Shown here piece by piece: positions 8,101-17,865 of a stretch of 64,000 bases of DNA (within the stretch, counting starts at the first letter, position 1; every line of letters begins with the position of its first letter). The stretch is taken from contig NZ_CABVPX010000001.1 of the NCBI RefSeq assembly GCF_902499125.1, positions 1 to 64,000 on the forward strand. Reading direction: 5' to 3'. Source of the stretch: Burkholderia arboris (GTDB taxonomy: Bacteria > Pseudomonadota > Gammaproteobacteria > Burkholderiales > Burkholderiaceae). The position numbers and the translations under genes were made by a program. A model generated the notes under the pieces. That model did no database searches and was not told the DNA's origin. It saw nothing but the letters and a program-made list of their open reading frames with translations.

Positions 8101-8892
8101 TCACACGATCAACGTGACACCGGCCCACGCGATCAGCACGACGCCCAGCACGCGGCCGATGCGTTCGCCGCCGGGCAGGACTTTTTCCGCGAACACGAAC
8201 AGCGACAACGCGGCGATCCACACGACGTTCATCACGCCACCGACGAACAGCAACGCCATCAGCAACCAGCAGCAGCCCACGCAAACCACGCCGTGCCGCA
8301 CGCCGAGCAGAAAACTGCCGGCCACGCCCGGCCGCCAGTGCGCGACGAGGAACGCGGCCGGCGCACGGCATTGCCGCAGGCACGCGCGTTTCAGCGGCGA
8401 GAATTGATAGAGCCCGGCCAGCGCCAGCACGATCGCGGACAGCACCGCGCTCTTCGACCACAGCATCATGGCGGAGATCAGCCCGGCCGGCTGCAACATC
8501 GCCTGCAGCAACGCCGCGCCGATCGAGAACGCGAGCCATGTCGTCAGATAGCCGGCCAGCAGCGACACCGACGTCAACGCTGAGCCCGCCTCCCCGCCGC
8601 CGCGCTGCCGCAGCACACGCCGGTACAGCATCACGAGCGGCGCGGCGCCGGGTGTCATCATCGCGATCATCATCACCCACCACATGACGATCACGGTCGG
8701 CAGCGACGGGTCCATGCTGCCCATGCCGCCCGCGAGCCGATGCGGAAAGAGCGCGACGGTCGTCATGTCCAGCGCCGACATGCCGGTTCCCGCACCCGTC
8801 CACAGGTAGAACCAGCAGATGCCGACGAGCACGGCCATGCCGAGCAGCGTGATGACGCGCTCCCGCCCGAGCCAGGTGTCGAACGGGGTCAT
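8101..8892 (-). CDS. DUF2182 family integral membrane protein (predicted metal-binding)
   Basis: A 263-residue inner-membrane protein with about seven hydrophobic segments and the DUF2182 signatures MWWVMMIAMMTPGAAPL, LAGYLTTWLAF and the Cys/Gly-rich GVRHGVVCVGCCWLLM. The Met- and Cys-rich membrane segments suggest metal handling, but no function is established. Its start overlaps the stop of the upstream DUF1326 gene by 4 bases (ATGA), so the two are translationally coupled. These two families commonly occur as a pair. Proximity to the broken copper-binding gene hints at a former metal-related cluster. Confidence 0.85.
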   Translation of the reverse strand: MTPFDTWLGRERVITLLGMAVLVGICWFYLWTGAGTGMSALDMTTVALFPHRLAGGMGSMDPSLPTVIVMWWVMMIAMMTPGAAPLVMLYRRVLRQRGGGEAGSALTSVSLLAGYLTTWLAFSIGAALLQAMLQPAGLISAMMLWSKSAVLSAIVLALAGLYQFSPLKRACLRQCRAPAAFLVAHWRPGVAGSFLLGVRHGVVCVGCCWLLMALLFVGGVMNVVWIAALSLFVFAEKVLPGGERIGRVLGVVLIAWAGVTLIV

Positions 8893-9533
8893 GCCGCGAC
8901 GCGATGCCGGATCAGCCCGTGGTTGTTCAGGTGCAGCCGCGCGAACTGCGCATAGGTACCGTCGAGATTCAGCGCGATGTTGCCTTGCGAGCGGCCCGTG
9001 CCCGAACCGATTTCGGCCAGCTCATACTCGAAACCGTTCGGCAGGTCGATCCGCACGCGGTGCTCGGCGCCCGTCACCGGGTTGCGGATCGGTTCGCCAC
9101 TGGCGTCGAACACGCCTTCCACGTGAATCTGGCCGCGCCGCGCATCGACATCGACGTCGAAATCGATCTTCGTGAAGATCGGATCGAACGCATGCTCGAG
9201 CGTCGACGCATACACCGAGAACATCGTCGCGAACGGATCGGTATCCTGACCGGTCATGATCTTCAGCACGGCGTCGCGCTGCGCCGGACTGGCGCGCTCG
9301 TCGACGATCGGCTGGCACTTGCCCCGGCCTTCGTGCACGGCGCCCGGCCACTGGAACACGACCGCGATCCTGACGCCGTCGAGCACCACGTCGCCGTAGT
9401 GACCGCTGTCGATCGACAGCGCCCCCATCGCTTCGCAATTGCCGTGGGTCGGCAGTGCATTGAACTGGCACGGGCAACCGTACGAGCAATTACAACTGAT
9501 CATTTCGGTACCCTGAATCTCCCAAGGCGTCAT
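8889..9533 (-). CDS. DUF1326 domain-containing protein
   Basis: A 214-residue soluble protein of the DUF1326 family. The N-terminus has a Cys cluster (C14-N-C16, C20-P-C22, C33) that looks like a metal-binding site, in the stretch MISCNCSYGCPCQFN. The rest is a beta-rich domain. There is no signal peptide. It is the first gene of a two-gene unit with the DUF2182 membrane protein. Function is unknown. Confidence 0.85.
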   Translation of the reverse strand: MTPWEIQGTEMISCNCSYGCPCQFNALPTHGNCEAMGALSIDSGHYGDVVLDGVRIAVVFQWPGAVHEGRGKCQPIVDERASPAQRDAVLKIMTGQDTDPFATMFSVYASTLEHAFDPIFTKIDFDVDVDARRGQIHVEGVFDASGEPIRNPVTGAEHRVRIDLPNGFEYELAEIGSGTGRSQGNIALNLDGTYAQFARLHLNNHGLIRHRVAA

Positions 9534-9700
9534 GGCTCCACCTCGCGCGTTTCAATACATGAACGCTTCGAATCTAGTGCACGGTATCGGGGAAATCAAA
9601 GCACGGATGGCAGCGTGAAAACCCGGCGTGCCGGCCTTACGCAAGACATTGCGACGCATGCCCGCAAGGCGGCGCTGGCGATCGTCCCGGCGCCCGGATC

Positions 9701-10000
9701 TCACACGAACAGCGACGCGACGATCGCACACCACACCAAACTCGCGCCACACAGAAACACGCGCCGCGCGACGAACATCCGCGATTCGTCGTCGGGCGTT
9801 TTCATCGGCGACGTCGCGAGAAACGGCACGCTGGCGAGGCACGCGAAGCCCGCGAGCGCGGGTAAGATCACGACGTAGTCGCCGAACCGCCAGGGCAGCG
9901 CCTCGTGCCAACCCCAGTAGCCGAGAAACAGCATGCCCAGCGAAAACATCGTCGCGGCGGCCGAACTCAGCGCGACCACCGATCCCGTCGGAAATTGCAT
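9701..10000 (-). CDS. Small hypothetical membrane protein (99 aa)
   Basis: A short minus-strand frame starting MQFPTGSVVALSS, with three hydrophobic stretches (residues about 9-27, 38-58 and 76-97), so probably a three-segment inner-membrane protein. The ATG at 10000 follows a GGGGAGA ribosome-binding-type sequence; an in-frame TTG 22 codons upstream is less likely. I do not recognise a family. It stands alone between the DUF1326 gene and a LysR gene. Confidence 0.6.
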   Translation of the reverse strand: MQFPTGSVVALSSAAATMFSLGMLFLGYWGWHEALPWRFGDYVVILPALAGFACLASVPFLATSPMKTPDDESRMFVARRVFLCGASLVWCAIVASLFV

Positions 10001-10104
10001 GGGCGTCTCCCCTCGCGCAGCGCGCGATGCCGGATCATTATCCCGGCACGAAAGGGAAAAACACAACGATTGCCGGTGTGCGCGAGCCCGCTGCGCCGAG
10101 CCGC

Positions 10105-11007
10105 TCAGCTACTCATCTCGCCGAGGATCGTCATGATCTCCTCGGCCAGCAGCAGGCTCGCCAGCCCCCGGCCGTGCTTTTCGCGGCGCACGAGCGCGAG
10201 CACGTTGCGGCTGAACGCGCGATCGCGGATCGGCCGGTACGTCAGGCTCTCCTGCCGGTATTCCTCCGCGATGTCGAATTTGCTCAGGAACGCGATGCTT
10301 TCGCTCGCGGCAGCAAGCCGCTTCATCGTCTCGATCGAATTGGTGCGGAATGCCGGCTCGACGTCGATCCCCGCCTCCTCGAACGTATCGGCGACGATGC
10401 CGTGCATCAGCATCGCGCGATCGGCAAAGATCAGCGGATACGACGCGCAGTACGCGAGCGGAATCGATTCCATTCGCGCGAGCGCATGCTTCGGCGACAT
10501 CACCGCGCCGAGGCTCGTATCCATTTCCCACAGGCTTTCGAGCTGCGGCGACGGCGGCAGGTTGAAGCCGAGGCCGAGATCGGCTTCGCCGCTGGCGAGC
10601 GCGTCGGCGATCTCGCGCACGGACATCACCCGAATCGAAATCCTGACGTGGGGATGCTGAGCGCAGAAATTCGCGGCCGCGGTAGACGCGATGCCACTGG
10701 CCAGGCCGGTCACCGTCGCGACGATCGCCTCGCCCTTCTGCAGCGTGTTGAGATTGCGGATCTCGGCCTCGACCTGCCGGTACTCCGACATCGTCCTGCG
10801 CACGTGGGCCAGCAGGATCTCGCCGGCCGGCGTCAGCCGCAGCCCGCGCGGCAGGCGCTCGAACAACGGCTCGCCGATCTCCTCCTCGAGCAGCAGCACG
10901 TGCTTGTTGATCGCGGACGGCGCGACGTGAAGCTTTTCGCCGGCCGCGCGAATCGAGCCGCACCGCGCGACTTCGTCGATGTAGCGCAGCAATCGTGAAT
11001 GGAGCAT
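10105..11007 (-). CDS. LysR family transcriptional regulator
   Basis: A 300-residue LysR-type regulator. The winged helix is at residues 1-60 (LLRYIDEVARCGSIRAAGEK, LHVAPSAINKHVLLLEEEIG, PLFERLPRGLRLTPAGE), and the C-terminal two-lobed effector domain follows. The start at the ATG opening MLHSRLLRYI has a GGAG site nine bases upstream. It is divergent from the amidohydrolase/YczE/porin gene group and is the obvious candidate regulator of it. The effector is unknown; a nucleobase-like compound is possible given the neighbour. Confidence 0.88.
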   Translation of the reverse strand: MLHSRLLRYIDEVARCGSIRAAGEKLHVAPSAINKHVLLLEEEIGEPLFERLPRGLRLTPAGEILLAHVRRTMSEYRQVEAEIRNLNTLQKGEAIVATVTGLASGIASTAAANFCAQHPHVRISIRVMSVREIADALASGEADLGLGFNLPPSPQLESLWEMDTSLGAVMSPKHALARMESIPLAYCASYPLIFADRAMLMHGIVADTFEEAGIDVEPAFRTNSIETMKRLAAASESIAFLSKFDIAEEYRQESLTYRPIRDRAFSRNVLALVRREKHGRGLASLLLAEEIMTILGEMSS

Positions 11008-11203
11008 GGCACCGGTCTCCTGGAGTCGGCCAAGCGTACTCGAAAAGCGCACGCTCCGCGCAAAAAACGCTGCTTTTTAGAAACGGTGAATTCGGTTTTC
11101 ATGAGTCCTGTCGCGTTCGTGGGCCGACGGCACCGCCCGGCCGGTACGCGCACGCTGCGGCGACCGCGTTTGCTGCGGCGCAAAAGCAGGTTCAAACCAA
11201 CCG

Positions 11204-12991
11204 ATGAAAGCGAGACAAGTCATGTACCAAGCAGTCAGCGAGAGAACGGCCGGCACCGCCGGACAACGCGACCAGGTGGCCGCCCACTACGACCAGGTGC
11301 GCGCGATTTTCGACATTCTCAACGGGAAGAAGGAAGCCGATCTCCTGCTGAAGAATCTGAACATCCTCGACGTGCACAGCGAGACGGTCTATCAGGGCTC
11401 GATCCTCGTGTACGACAAGCGCATCGTCGCGCTGAACCCCGACGAAACCGCGATCCGCGTGCGCGAGGTATTCGATGGCGAAGGCCTCTACGCGATTCCC
11501 GGGCTGATCGACGCGCACATCCACTTCGATGCGCAGCTCGCGCATCCGGCCGCGTTCGCCGAGGCGATCGTGCCGTGCGGCACGACGACGATCTTCTCGG
11601 AATGCCTCGATTTCGTCAGCGCCGCCGGTGCCGAGGCCGTGCCGGCCACCGAGCAGTTGTTCCGCGATCACGACCGCCTGCCGTATCGCGTGTTCGCGTT
11701 CGCGCCCGGCAAGAAGACCTCGGTCGACGTGACCGACGCACTGCTGAAGATGGACCCGGTGATCGGCCTCGGCGAACTCGCGCATCTGACCTACAGCGTG
11801 GGCAACGACGACGACTTCCGCAAATCGGCGCTGGGCCGCGCGAAAGGCGGTTTCATGAACACGCACTGGGGCGTGACCGCGCTGTCGGACATGATGCTGA
11901 ACTACATGCCCGCGATCGGCGCGTTCGCGAACCACGACGTGTGGAAGGAAGACGACATCGAGAAAAGCGTGCGCTACGGGCTGCAGACGCAGATCAAGTT
12001 CGGCGTCGGCAGCCCCGAGGTGATCAAGATCATGCTGCGCGCGATCGTGAAGCGGAAATGGCCATCCGAGAACTTCCAGCTGTGCGCGGACAACATCTCG
12101 GTGGACCGGCTGCTGACCAAGGGCCACATGGACTGGATCGTGTCGCTGTGCGCCGAGATGGGCATCGATCCGATCCAGGCGATCAAGATGGCGACGCTCT
12201 ACACGGCGCGCGCATTCCGGATGGACAACCGCTTCGGATCGCTGACGCCGGGCCGCTTCGCCGATATCGTGCTGACCGACAGCCTGTCGAAGATCAACCC
12301 GCGCTACGTGTTCAAGGACGGCGAACTGGTCGCCCGCGACCGCAAGCTGCTGAAGCAGGCCGACGTCGACTACTCGGGCATGGTGAAGCAACCGGTGCCG
12401 GGCCTCGGCGACCTGACGCCCGCACAACTGGATCTCGTGCCGCTCGAGGTCTCCGAAGACGGCACGCAAGCGAAGGTCTACCTGTTCGACGTGTACGGGC
12501 GCGGCCACGAGAAGTTCTTCCAGGAAGTGTGGGTGCCGTTCCGCGACGGCAAGGTCGTGCCGGAGGTGGCGGGCGTCACGCTCAACCGCATCGCAGTCGT
12601 GCAGCGCTATGCGAACGGCAAGCGTCACGTGGTCAACGGGCTGTTCAAGGGCGTGTCGATCGAGCGCGGCGCGGTGGCGACGTTCTGGCCGGCGCCGAAG
12701 GCGTACTTCGTCGCGGTCGGCCGCGACAGCGACGAGATGTGCCATTGCCTGCGGCAGGTCGATTCGTACGTGGGCGGCTGCGTGGTGACCGACGACCGCG
12801 CGGTGAAAGCCGTGCTGCCGCTCGACATCTACGGCGTGATGGCGAACATGAACCTCGCCGATCTGCTCGGCGCGACGCGTTCGATCGACCAGGCACTCGA
12901 AGCGCTCGGCAACCGCAATGAGGGCGAACCCGTGGTGAACAAGCTGCTGACGCTGTTCATCTCGCTCGACCGCTTCGGCTTCATGGCCTGA
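11204..12991 (+). CDS. Adenine deaminase-like amidohydrolase
   Basis: A 595-residue amidohydrolase-superfamily protein with the architecture of adenine deaminase (AdeC): a beta-sandwich start (DLLLKNLNILDVHSE), the metal-binding HxH (His105, His107) in PGLIDAHIHFDA, a TIM-barrel core, GSLTPGRFADIVL, then an adenine-deaminase C-terminal domain with a GRDSDEMCHCLRQ/VGGCVVTDDRAVKAVLPL stretch. It is likely to hydrolyse the exocyclic amine of a purine or a related cyclic amide. The HFDAQLAHPAAF sequence replaces the usual HIESS of true adenine deaminases, so substrate may differ. It heads a group with a membrane protein and a porin. A second ATG at 11222 is an alternative start. Confidence 0.75.
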   Translation: MKARQVMYQAVSERTAGTAGQRDQVAAHYDQVRAIFDILNGKKEADLLLKNLNILDVHSETVYQGSILVYDKRIVALNPDETAIRVREVFDGEGLYAIPGLIDAHIHFDAQLAHPAAFAEAIVPCGTTTIFSECLDFVSAAGAEAVPATEQLFRDHDRLPYRVFAFAPGKKTSVDVTDALLKMDPVIGLGELAHLTYSVGNDDDFRKSALGRAKGGFMNTHWGVTALSDMMLNYMPAIGAFANHDVWKEDDIEKSVRYGLQTQIKFGVGSPEVIKIMLRAIVKRKWPSENFQLCADNISVDRLLTKGHMDWIVSLCAEMGIDPIQAIKMATLYTARAFRMDNRFGSLTPGRFADIVLTDSLSKINPRYVFKDGELVARDRKLLKQADVDYSGMVKQPVPGLGDLTPAQLDLVPLEVSEDGTQAKVYLFDVYGRGHEKFFQEVWVPFRDGKVVPEVAGVTLNRIAVVQRYANGKRHVVNGLFKGVSIERGAVATFWPAPKAYFVAVGRDSDEMCHCLRQVDSYVGGCVVTDDRAVKAVLPLDIYGVMANMNLADLLGATRSIDQALEALGNRNEGEPVVNKLLTLFISLDRFGFMA

Positions 12992-13176
12992 CGCCGGCCT
13001 GCAGGAGGAGACGACCGGCGGGCGCCCACGGGCCCCGCCGGCTATGGGAAGCGCGGATGGCACCGGCACTTTCGCCCGGTTACCTTCGTGCGTGCCCGCC
13101 CACGACAGCGCATCGCGCCGCCGGCCAACCGGCGCCCCGACACGCGCGGCAACACGAAGACCACCAAGGGACCACC

Positions 13177-13887
13177 ATGGCGCACCATGCAAGGGAAGCG
13201 GAAGTCATCGATACCGGCAGCCTCACCCGGCGCTGGATCACCTATGTCGTCGGCATCTACATCCTCACGCTCGGCATCAGCTTCGCGATCCGTGCCGGCA
13301 TCGGCATCTCGCCGCAAAGCAGCCTGACGCGGACGATGACGCTCGTCTACCGGCCGCTGAGCCAGGGCACGTACAACTTCATGCTCGAGCTGTTCATGCT
13401 GTTCCTCACGTTCCTGGTGCTGCGCAAGGATTTCCGCGCCAGGCACCTGGCGTCGCTGATCCCGGCCTTCGTGCTCGCCAGCTGCCTCGACCTGAACCTG
13501 ATGCTGACGCGCTCGATCGGCTTCCAGGACTACCTGCCGAAACTGGGCCTGCTCGCGTTCGCGGATGCGCTGCTGGCGTTCGGCTTGTTCCTGATGATCC
13601 GCGCGAACCTCGTGCTGATGCCGATCGACATGTTCGTCAACGCGATCTTCGAGCGCACCGGCTGGCGCTGGGGCGACATCAAGACGAGCTTCGACTGCAC
13701 ACTGCTGCTCGTCAGCGCGGCGATCGGTCTGGCCTTCCTCGGCAAGCCCGAATTCATCCGGGAAGGCACGTTCATGAACGCGATCCTGGTCGGGCAATAC
13801 ATCAAGCTCTATTTCTTCCTGTTCCGGAAGGCCAGGGGCATGACGGCGTCGCTGCAACGCCGCTCGCTGGAGCACCGCGCCCACTAG
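13177..13887 (+). CDS. YczE/YitT-like integral membrane protein
   Basis: A 236-residue membrane protein with about five hydrophobic segments and the YczE-type opening LTRRWITYVVGIYILTLGIS followed by AIRAGIGISPQSS. The ATG at 13177 follows an AAGGGA site; upstream in-frame codons look non-coding. Its position between a deaminase and a porin suggests transport or sensing of the deaminase substrate, but no member of this family has a firm transport activity known to me. Function is uncertain. Confidence 0.72.
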   Translation: MAHHAREAEVIDTGSLTRRWITYVVGIYILTLGISFAIRAGIGISPQSSLTRTMTLVYRPLSQGTYNFMLELFMLFLTFLVLRKDFRARHLASLIPAFVLASCLDLNLMLTRSIGFQDYLPKLGLLAFADALLAFGLFLMIRANLVLMPIDMFVNAIFERTGWRWGDIKTSFDCTLLLVSAAIGLAFLGKPEFIREGTFMNAILVGQYIKLYFFLFRKARGMTASLQRRSLEHRAH

Positions 13888-14036
13888 CGCCCTTCGCTTC
13901 GCCCGGTGCCGCGGCGCAGCCGCACACCGGTTCCTGCGCGGCTTGCGCGCCGCTCCCCGCCTTGCATCCCGGCACCGACGCTTCGTTCGCGGCGCCGGCT
14001 TCCGCTCGCCGTCAGAAAGAGTGAAGAGAACCCATC

Positions 14037-15119
14037 ATGCCGATCAAACGCATTTGCATCGCCACGCTGAACCGGATGGTTCGCCTGGCCGCCCCCGTCG
14101 CCGCATTGGCGATCTGCACACACGCGCACGCGCAATCGACCGTGCAGCTGTACGGCATCGTCGACGCGTGGGCCGGCTACCAGCGCGTGCCCGGCAACCC
14201 GGGCGCCGTGCAACAGGGCGGCGGCGGGCTGTCGACGTCGTTCTGGGGATTCGGCGACCAGGAGGATCTCGGCGGCGGCTACACGGCCGTCTTCGCGATC
14301 GAAGGCTTCTTCCGCCCGCAGAATGGCCGGTTCGGCTCGTTCGACGGCGACCCGACGTTTTCCCGCAACGCGTATGTCGGCATCGGTTCGCCATATGGCG
14401 CGCTCGTGCTCGGGCGGCAGAGCAGCCTGCTCTACCTGCAATCGGCGAAGTTCAATCCGTTCTACGCGTCGTTCACGTTCTCGCCGACGATCGTGCAGCT
14501 CTATTCCAGCCTCGGCACCTACCCCGGCTTCCCGACCGACCAGGGTATACCGGGCGGCACGTCGTGGAGCAACGCCGTCCAGTATTCGACGCCTGACTTC
14601 GGCGGGCTGAGCGGCGCGGCCATGTACGCGCCCGGCAACCAGCCGGGCGAGAACGGCGCGAAGAAATTCGCTGCGCAGGCGCAGTTCACGCGCGGCGCGC
14701 TGGCCATCGGCGCCGTCTACCAGTACCTGAACTTCAGTTCCGCACCGGGTGATCTCGGCAAGCTGCTGAAGGGCTTGCGAAGCCAGACGGCCGCGCAGAT
14801 CGGCGCATCGTACGACCTGCGTGTCGTGAAGCTGTTCGGCGAATACACGTATCTCGGCAACACGCTGGCAGGCGGAAACTTTCACGTGAACCTGCTGCAG
14901 GGCGGCGTCACGATCCCGGTCGGCATCGGCCGGATGCTGGCGTCGTATGCGTATTCGCGCGACAACAGTGCGCTCGACCAGGCACGCAGCACGGCGTCAG
15001 TCGGCTACGACTATCCGCTGTCGAAACGCACCGATGTGTATGCGGGGTATCTGTACGATCGCGTGTCGAACCTGTCGGCCGGTTGCACCTACGGCGCGGG
15101 GATCCGCACGCGGTTCTGA
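14037..15119 (+). CDS. Gram-negative general porin (Burkholderia type)
   Basis: A 360-residue outer-membrane porin. It has a signal peptide ending AHA followed by QSTVQLYGIVDAW, the typical SFWGFGDQEDLGGGY/FAIEGFF segment, alternating beta strands, the GYDYPLSKRTDVYAGY stretch and the terminal Phe (GIRTRF) used by the BAM machinery. It is the third gene of the amidohydrolase group, and probably admits that pathway's substrate. It is a close paralog of the porin at 27523-28599, with the same loops and strand order. Confidence 0.9.
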   Translation: MPIKRICIATLNRMVRLAAPVAALAICTHAHAQSTVQLYGIVDAWAGYQRVPGNPGAVQQGGGGLSTSFWGFGDQEDLGGGYTAVFAIEGFFRPQNGRFGSFDGDPTFSRNAYVGIGSPYGALVLGRQSSLLYLQSAKFNPFYASFTFSPTIVQLYSSLGTYPGFPTDQGIPGGTSWSNAVQYSTPDFGGLSGAAMYAPGNQPGENGAKKFAAQAQFTRGALAIGAVYQYLNFSSAPGDLGKLLKGLRSQTAAQIGASYDLRVVKLFGEYTYLGNTLAGGNFHVNLLQGGVTIPVGIGRMLASYAYSRDNSALDQARSTASVGYDYPLSKRTDVYAGYLYDRVSNLSAGCTYGAGIRTRF

Positions 15120-15222
15120 CGGTTCCGGTGGCATGGCGCCGCCGGCGCAACGCGTGATTGCACCGCGCCGATCCGCGTTGTCACGGATTGACAGCGATCG
15201 CGTTCGACCCGCTCGGCGGCGG

Positions 15223-15471
15223 CTAACCCGGCTTCTTCGCGGCCTGCGCAACGGAAATCCAGCCGACCACCGCCGCGGCGACCCAGCAACAGGTGATCAT
15301 CAGGTCCAGATCCATCAAGCCTTCGAAGTTCGTGCTGTTCTCGAAACTGCAACGCTGATAGCCCCTGACCCACATGCAGCCGCTGATCAGTTGCTGAATG
15401 TGCATGTAGATGCTGTACACGGCCACGGCTGACGCGATGACGGCGACCCGCAGGCTGATGCTCTTCTTCAT
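15223..15471 (-). CDS. Small hypothetical membrane protein (82 aa)
   Basis: An 82-residue minus-strand frame beginning MKKSISLRVAVIASAVAVYS, with one hydrophobic N-terminal segment (residues about 7-24) and a second near residues 54-72. Two Cys residues (in SGCMWVRG and YQRCSFEN) lie between the segments, possibly in the periplasm. I do not recognise a family. It lies between the porin and the gamma-carbonic-anhydrase-like gene. Confidence 0.5.
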   Translation of the reverse strand: MKKSISLRVAVIASAVAVYSIYMHIQQLISGCMWVRGYQRCSFENSTNFEGLMDLDLMITCCWVAAAVVGWISVAQAAKKPG

Positions 15472-15586
15472 GGGCGCTGAACGCGTGGATGGACTCACGC
15501 CGATCTTAAGCCAATGACGATGCACGATGCAATCGATCGGTTATCGACCCGATTGACCGCCCCGCGCGAATGATGTGCGGTCTTGG

Positions 15587-16114
15587 TCAACCGTCGACCG
15601 ACCTGATCGTCCTCAGGCAATCCGCCGCCAGTTGCTGATAAATCCGCGTCCCGTTCGCCTTCGCTTCGATCTCCGCATCGCTCAGCCGCCGCACGACGCG
15701 CCCCGGCATGCCGGCGAGCAGCACGCCGCGCGGCACGTCGTAACCGGCCTTCACGAACGCGCAGGCCGCGACGATCGTCGTCGCGCCGATCGTCGCACCG
15801 TCCATCACCACCGCGTTCATCCCGATCATCGTGTCGGGTTCGAGCGTCGCGCCATGCACGATCGCGCCGTGGCCGATGTGGCTGTTCACGCCGAGCCGGC
15901 ACGTCTCGCCGATCCCGACATGCAGCACGCAGCCGTCCTGCACGTTGCTGCCGTTCTCGACGACGATCGCGCCGAAGTCGCCGCGCAGGCTTGCATGCGG
16001 GCCGATGTAGCAGCGCGCGCCGATCGTCACGTCGCCGATCACGACCGCGCTCGGATCGACATACGCGGACGGATCGACGCGCGGCCGCATCCCGTTGAAT
16101 TCGAACAACGGCAT
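15587..16114 (-). CDS. Gamma-carbonic-anhydrase-like / PaaY-type hexapeptide-repeat protein
   Basis: A 175-residue left-handed beta-helix protein with repeated hexapeptides (SAVVIGDVTIGARCYIGPHA, SLRGDFGAIVVENGSNVQDG) and the gamma-CA metal-ligand histidines (HVGIGE, NSHIGHGAIVHG). Members are carbonic anhydrases or CoA-ester thioesterases such as PaaY that rescue dead-end CoA adducts in aromatic degradation. In this setting, 2 bases after etfA and downstream of steroid genes, a CoA-housekeeping role is attractive but unproven. Confidence 0.82.
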   Translation of the reverse strand: MPLFEFNGMRPRVDPSAYVDPSAVVIGDVTIGARCYIGPHASLRGDFGAIVVENGSNVQDGCVLHVGIGETCRLGVNSHIGHGAIVHGATLEPDTMIGMNAVVMDGATIGATTIVAACAFVKAGYDVPRGVLLAGMPGRVVRRLSDAEIEAKANGTRIYQQLAADCLRTIRSVDG

Positions 16115-16116
16115 CG

Positions 16117-17061
16117 TCAGAGCGCCGCGACCGCTTCCGGCACGAGCGTGAACAGGTCGCCGACCACGCCGTAGTCGGCCACGCTGAAGATCGGCGCGTC
16201 CGGATCCTTGTTGATCGCGACGATCACCTTCGAATCCTTCATGCCGGCCAGATGCTGGATCGCGCCCGAGATGCCGACTGCAACGTACAGCTGCGGCGCG
16301 ACGATCTTGCCGGTCTGGCCGACCTGGTAGTCGTTCGGCACGTAGCCGGCGTCGACCGCCGCGCGCGATGCGCCGAGTGCGGCCTGCAGCTTGTCGGCCA
16401 GCGGCTCGAGCACCTTCGTGTAGTTGTCGCCGCTACCGAGGCCGCGCCCGCCCGACACGACGATGGTCGCACTGGTCAGTTCCGGCCGGTCCAGCTTCGT
16501 CACTTCACGGCTCACGAACTGCGACTGGCCTGCGTCGGGCGCTGCCGCGATCTTCTCGACCGTCGCATTGCCGCCTTCGGCCGCCACCGGATCGAAACCC
16601 GTCGCACGCACCGTGATGACCTTGACCGGATCGCTCGACTGCACCGTCGCAATCGCATTGCCCGCGTAGATCGGGCGTTCGAATGTATCGGCCGACACGA
16701 CGGCCGTGATCTCGGAGATCTGTGCGACATCCAGCTTCGCGGCGATACGCGGTGCGATGTTCTTGCCGCAGGCGGTCGCGGGCGCGACGACATGCGAGTA
16801 CGCGTTCGCGACGTTCATCACCGTCGCTTCGACGTTCTCGGCCAGACCGTCTGCCAGGTGCGGCGCATCGGCCAGCAGCACCTTCGACACACCGGCGATC
16901 TTCGCCGCTGCGTCTGCAGCCGCTTGCGCATCGTGGCCAGCGACCAGAACATGCACGTCGCCGCCGCCCGCTGCGCCGAGTGCCTGGGCTGCCGCCACGG
17001 CATTCAGCGTCGCGGCCCTGATCGATGCATTGTCATGCTCGGCAATTACCAGAATCGTCAT
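16117..17061 (-). CDS. etfA: Electron transfer flavoprotein alpha subunit
   Basis: A 314-residue ETF alpha subunit. The C-terminal FAD domain is plain ([72 protein letters not shown]). It pairs with EtfB, 16 bases upstream, and carries electrons from acyl-CoA dehydrogenases to ETF:quinone oxidoreductase. Its position inside a steroid cluster with four acyl-CoA dehydrogenases suggests a dedicated or shared acceptor for them. Confidence 0.95.
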   Translation of the reverse strand: MTILVIAEHDNASIRAATLNAVAAAQALGAAGGGDVHVLVAGHDAQAAADAAAKIAGVSKVLLADAPHLADGLAENVEATVMNVANAYSHVVAPATACGKNIAPRIAAKLDVAQISEITAVVSADTFERPIYAGNAIATVQSSDPVKVITVRATGFDPVAAEGGNATVEKIAAAPDAGQSQFVSREVTKLDRPELTSATIVVSGGRGLGSGDNYTKVLEPLADKLQAALGASRAAVDAGYVPNDYQVGQTGKIVAPQLYVAVGISGAIQHLAGMKDSKVIVAINKDPDAPIFSVADYGVVGDLFTLVPEAVAAL

Positions 17062-17077
17062 TTCGTTGCGTTCCCTG

Positions 17078-17827
17078 TTACAGCACCTTGGCTTCGGTCT
17101 TCAGCTTCGCGACCAGCGTGTGCACATCCGGCACCTTCACGCCGGCCGCGCGCTTCGGCGGCTCGTTCACGTTGAGCACCTTCAAACGCGGCGTCACGTC
17201 CACGCCAAGGTCGCCGGGCTTCACGATTTCCAGCGGCTTCTTCTTCGCCTTCATGATGTTCGGCAGCGTCACGTAGCGCGGCTCGTTCAGGCGCAGGTCG
17301 GTCGTCACGACTGCGGGCAATTGAAGCGACAGCGTTTCCGCACCGCCATCGATTTCGCGCGCGACCGTCGCACGGCCGTCGGCGATCACCACCTTCGACG
17401 CGAACGTCGCCTGCGGCAAACCGGCGAGCGCGGCCAGCATCTGGCCGGTCTGGTTCGAATCGTCGTCGATCGCCTGCTTGCCGAGGATCACCAGTTGCGG
17501 CTGCTCCTTGTCGGCCAGCGCCTTCAGCACCTTCGCGACGCCGAGCGGCTCGACCCCGTCATTCGATTCGACGAGGATCGCGCGGTCCGCGCCGATCGCG
17601 AGCGCCGTGCGCAGCGTTTCCTGCGCCTGCGCCACGCCGACCGATACGGCGACCACTTCGGTCACGACACCGGCTTCCTTCAATCGCACGGCCTCTTCCA
17701 CCGCGATCTCGTCGAACGGGTTCATCGACATCTTCACGTTCGCGATGTCGACGCCCGTCCGGTCGGATTTCACGCCGACTTTCACGTTCGCGTCGACCAC
17801 GCGTTTCACTGCCACGAGCACTTTCAA
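17078..17827 (-). CDS. etfB: Electron transfer flavoprotein beta subunit (TTG start)
   Basis: A 249-residue ETF beta subunit with the AMP-binding/ETF signature ([13 protein letters not shown] at the start, [58 protein letters not shown]). The homologous N-terminus ([10 protein letters not shown]) is preceded by TTG at 17825-17827 with an AGGAG site eight bases upstream and no suitable ATG, so a TTG start is assigned. It lies between a steroid-type SDR (38 bases upstream) and etfA. Confidence 0.93.
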   Translation of the reverse strand: MKVLVAVKRVVDANVKVGVKSDRTGVDIANVKMSMNPFDEIAVEEAVRLKEAGVVTEVVAVSVGVAQAQETLRTALAIGADRAILVESNDGVEPLGVAKVLKALADKEQPQLVILGKQAIDDDSNQTGQMLAALAGLPQATFASKVVIADGRATVAREIDGGAETLSLQLPAVVTTDLRLNEPRYVTLPNIMKAKKKPLEIVKPGDLGVDVTPRLKVLNVNEPPKRAAGVKVPDVHTLVAKLKTEAKVL

Positions 17828-17865
17828 CTGCCTGTCTCCTGTTCCGTTGCGCGTACCGACTCGCG

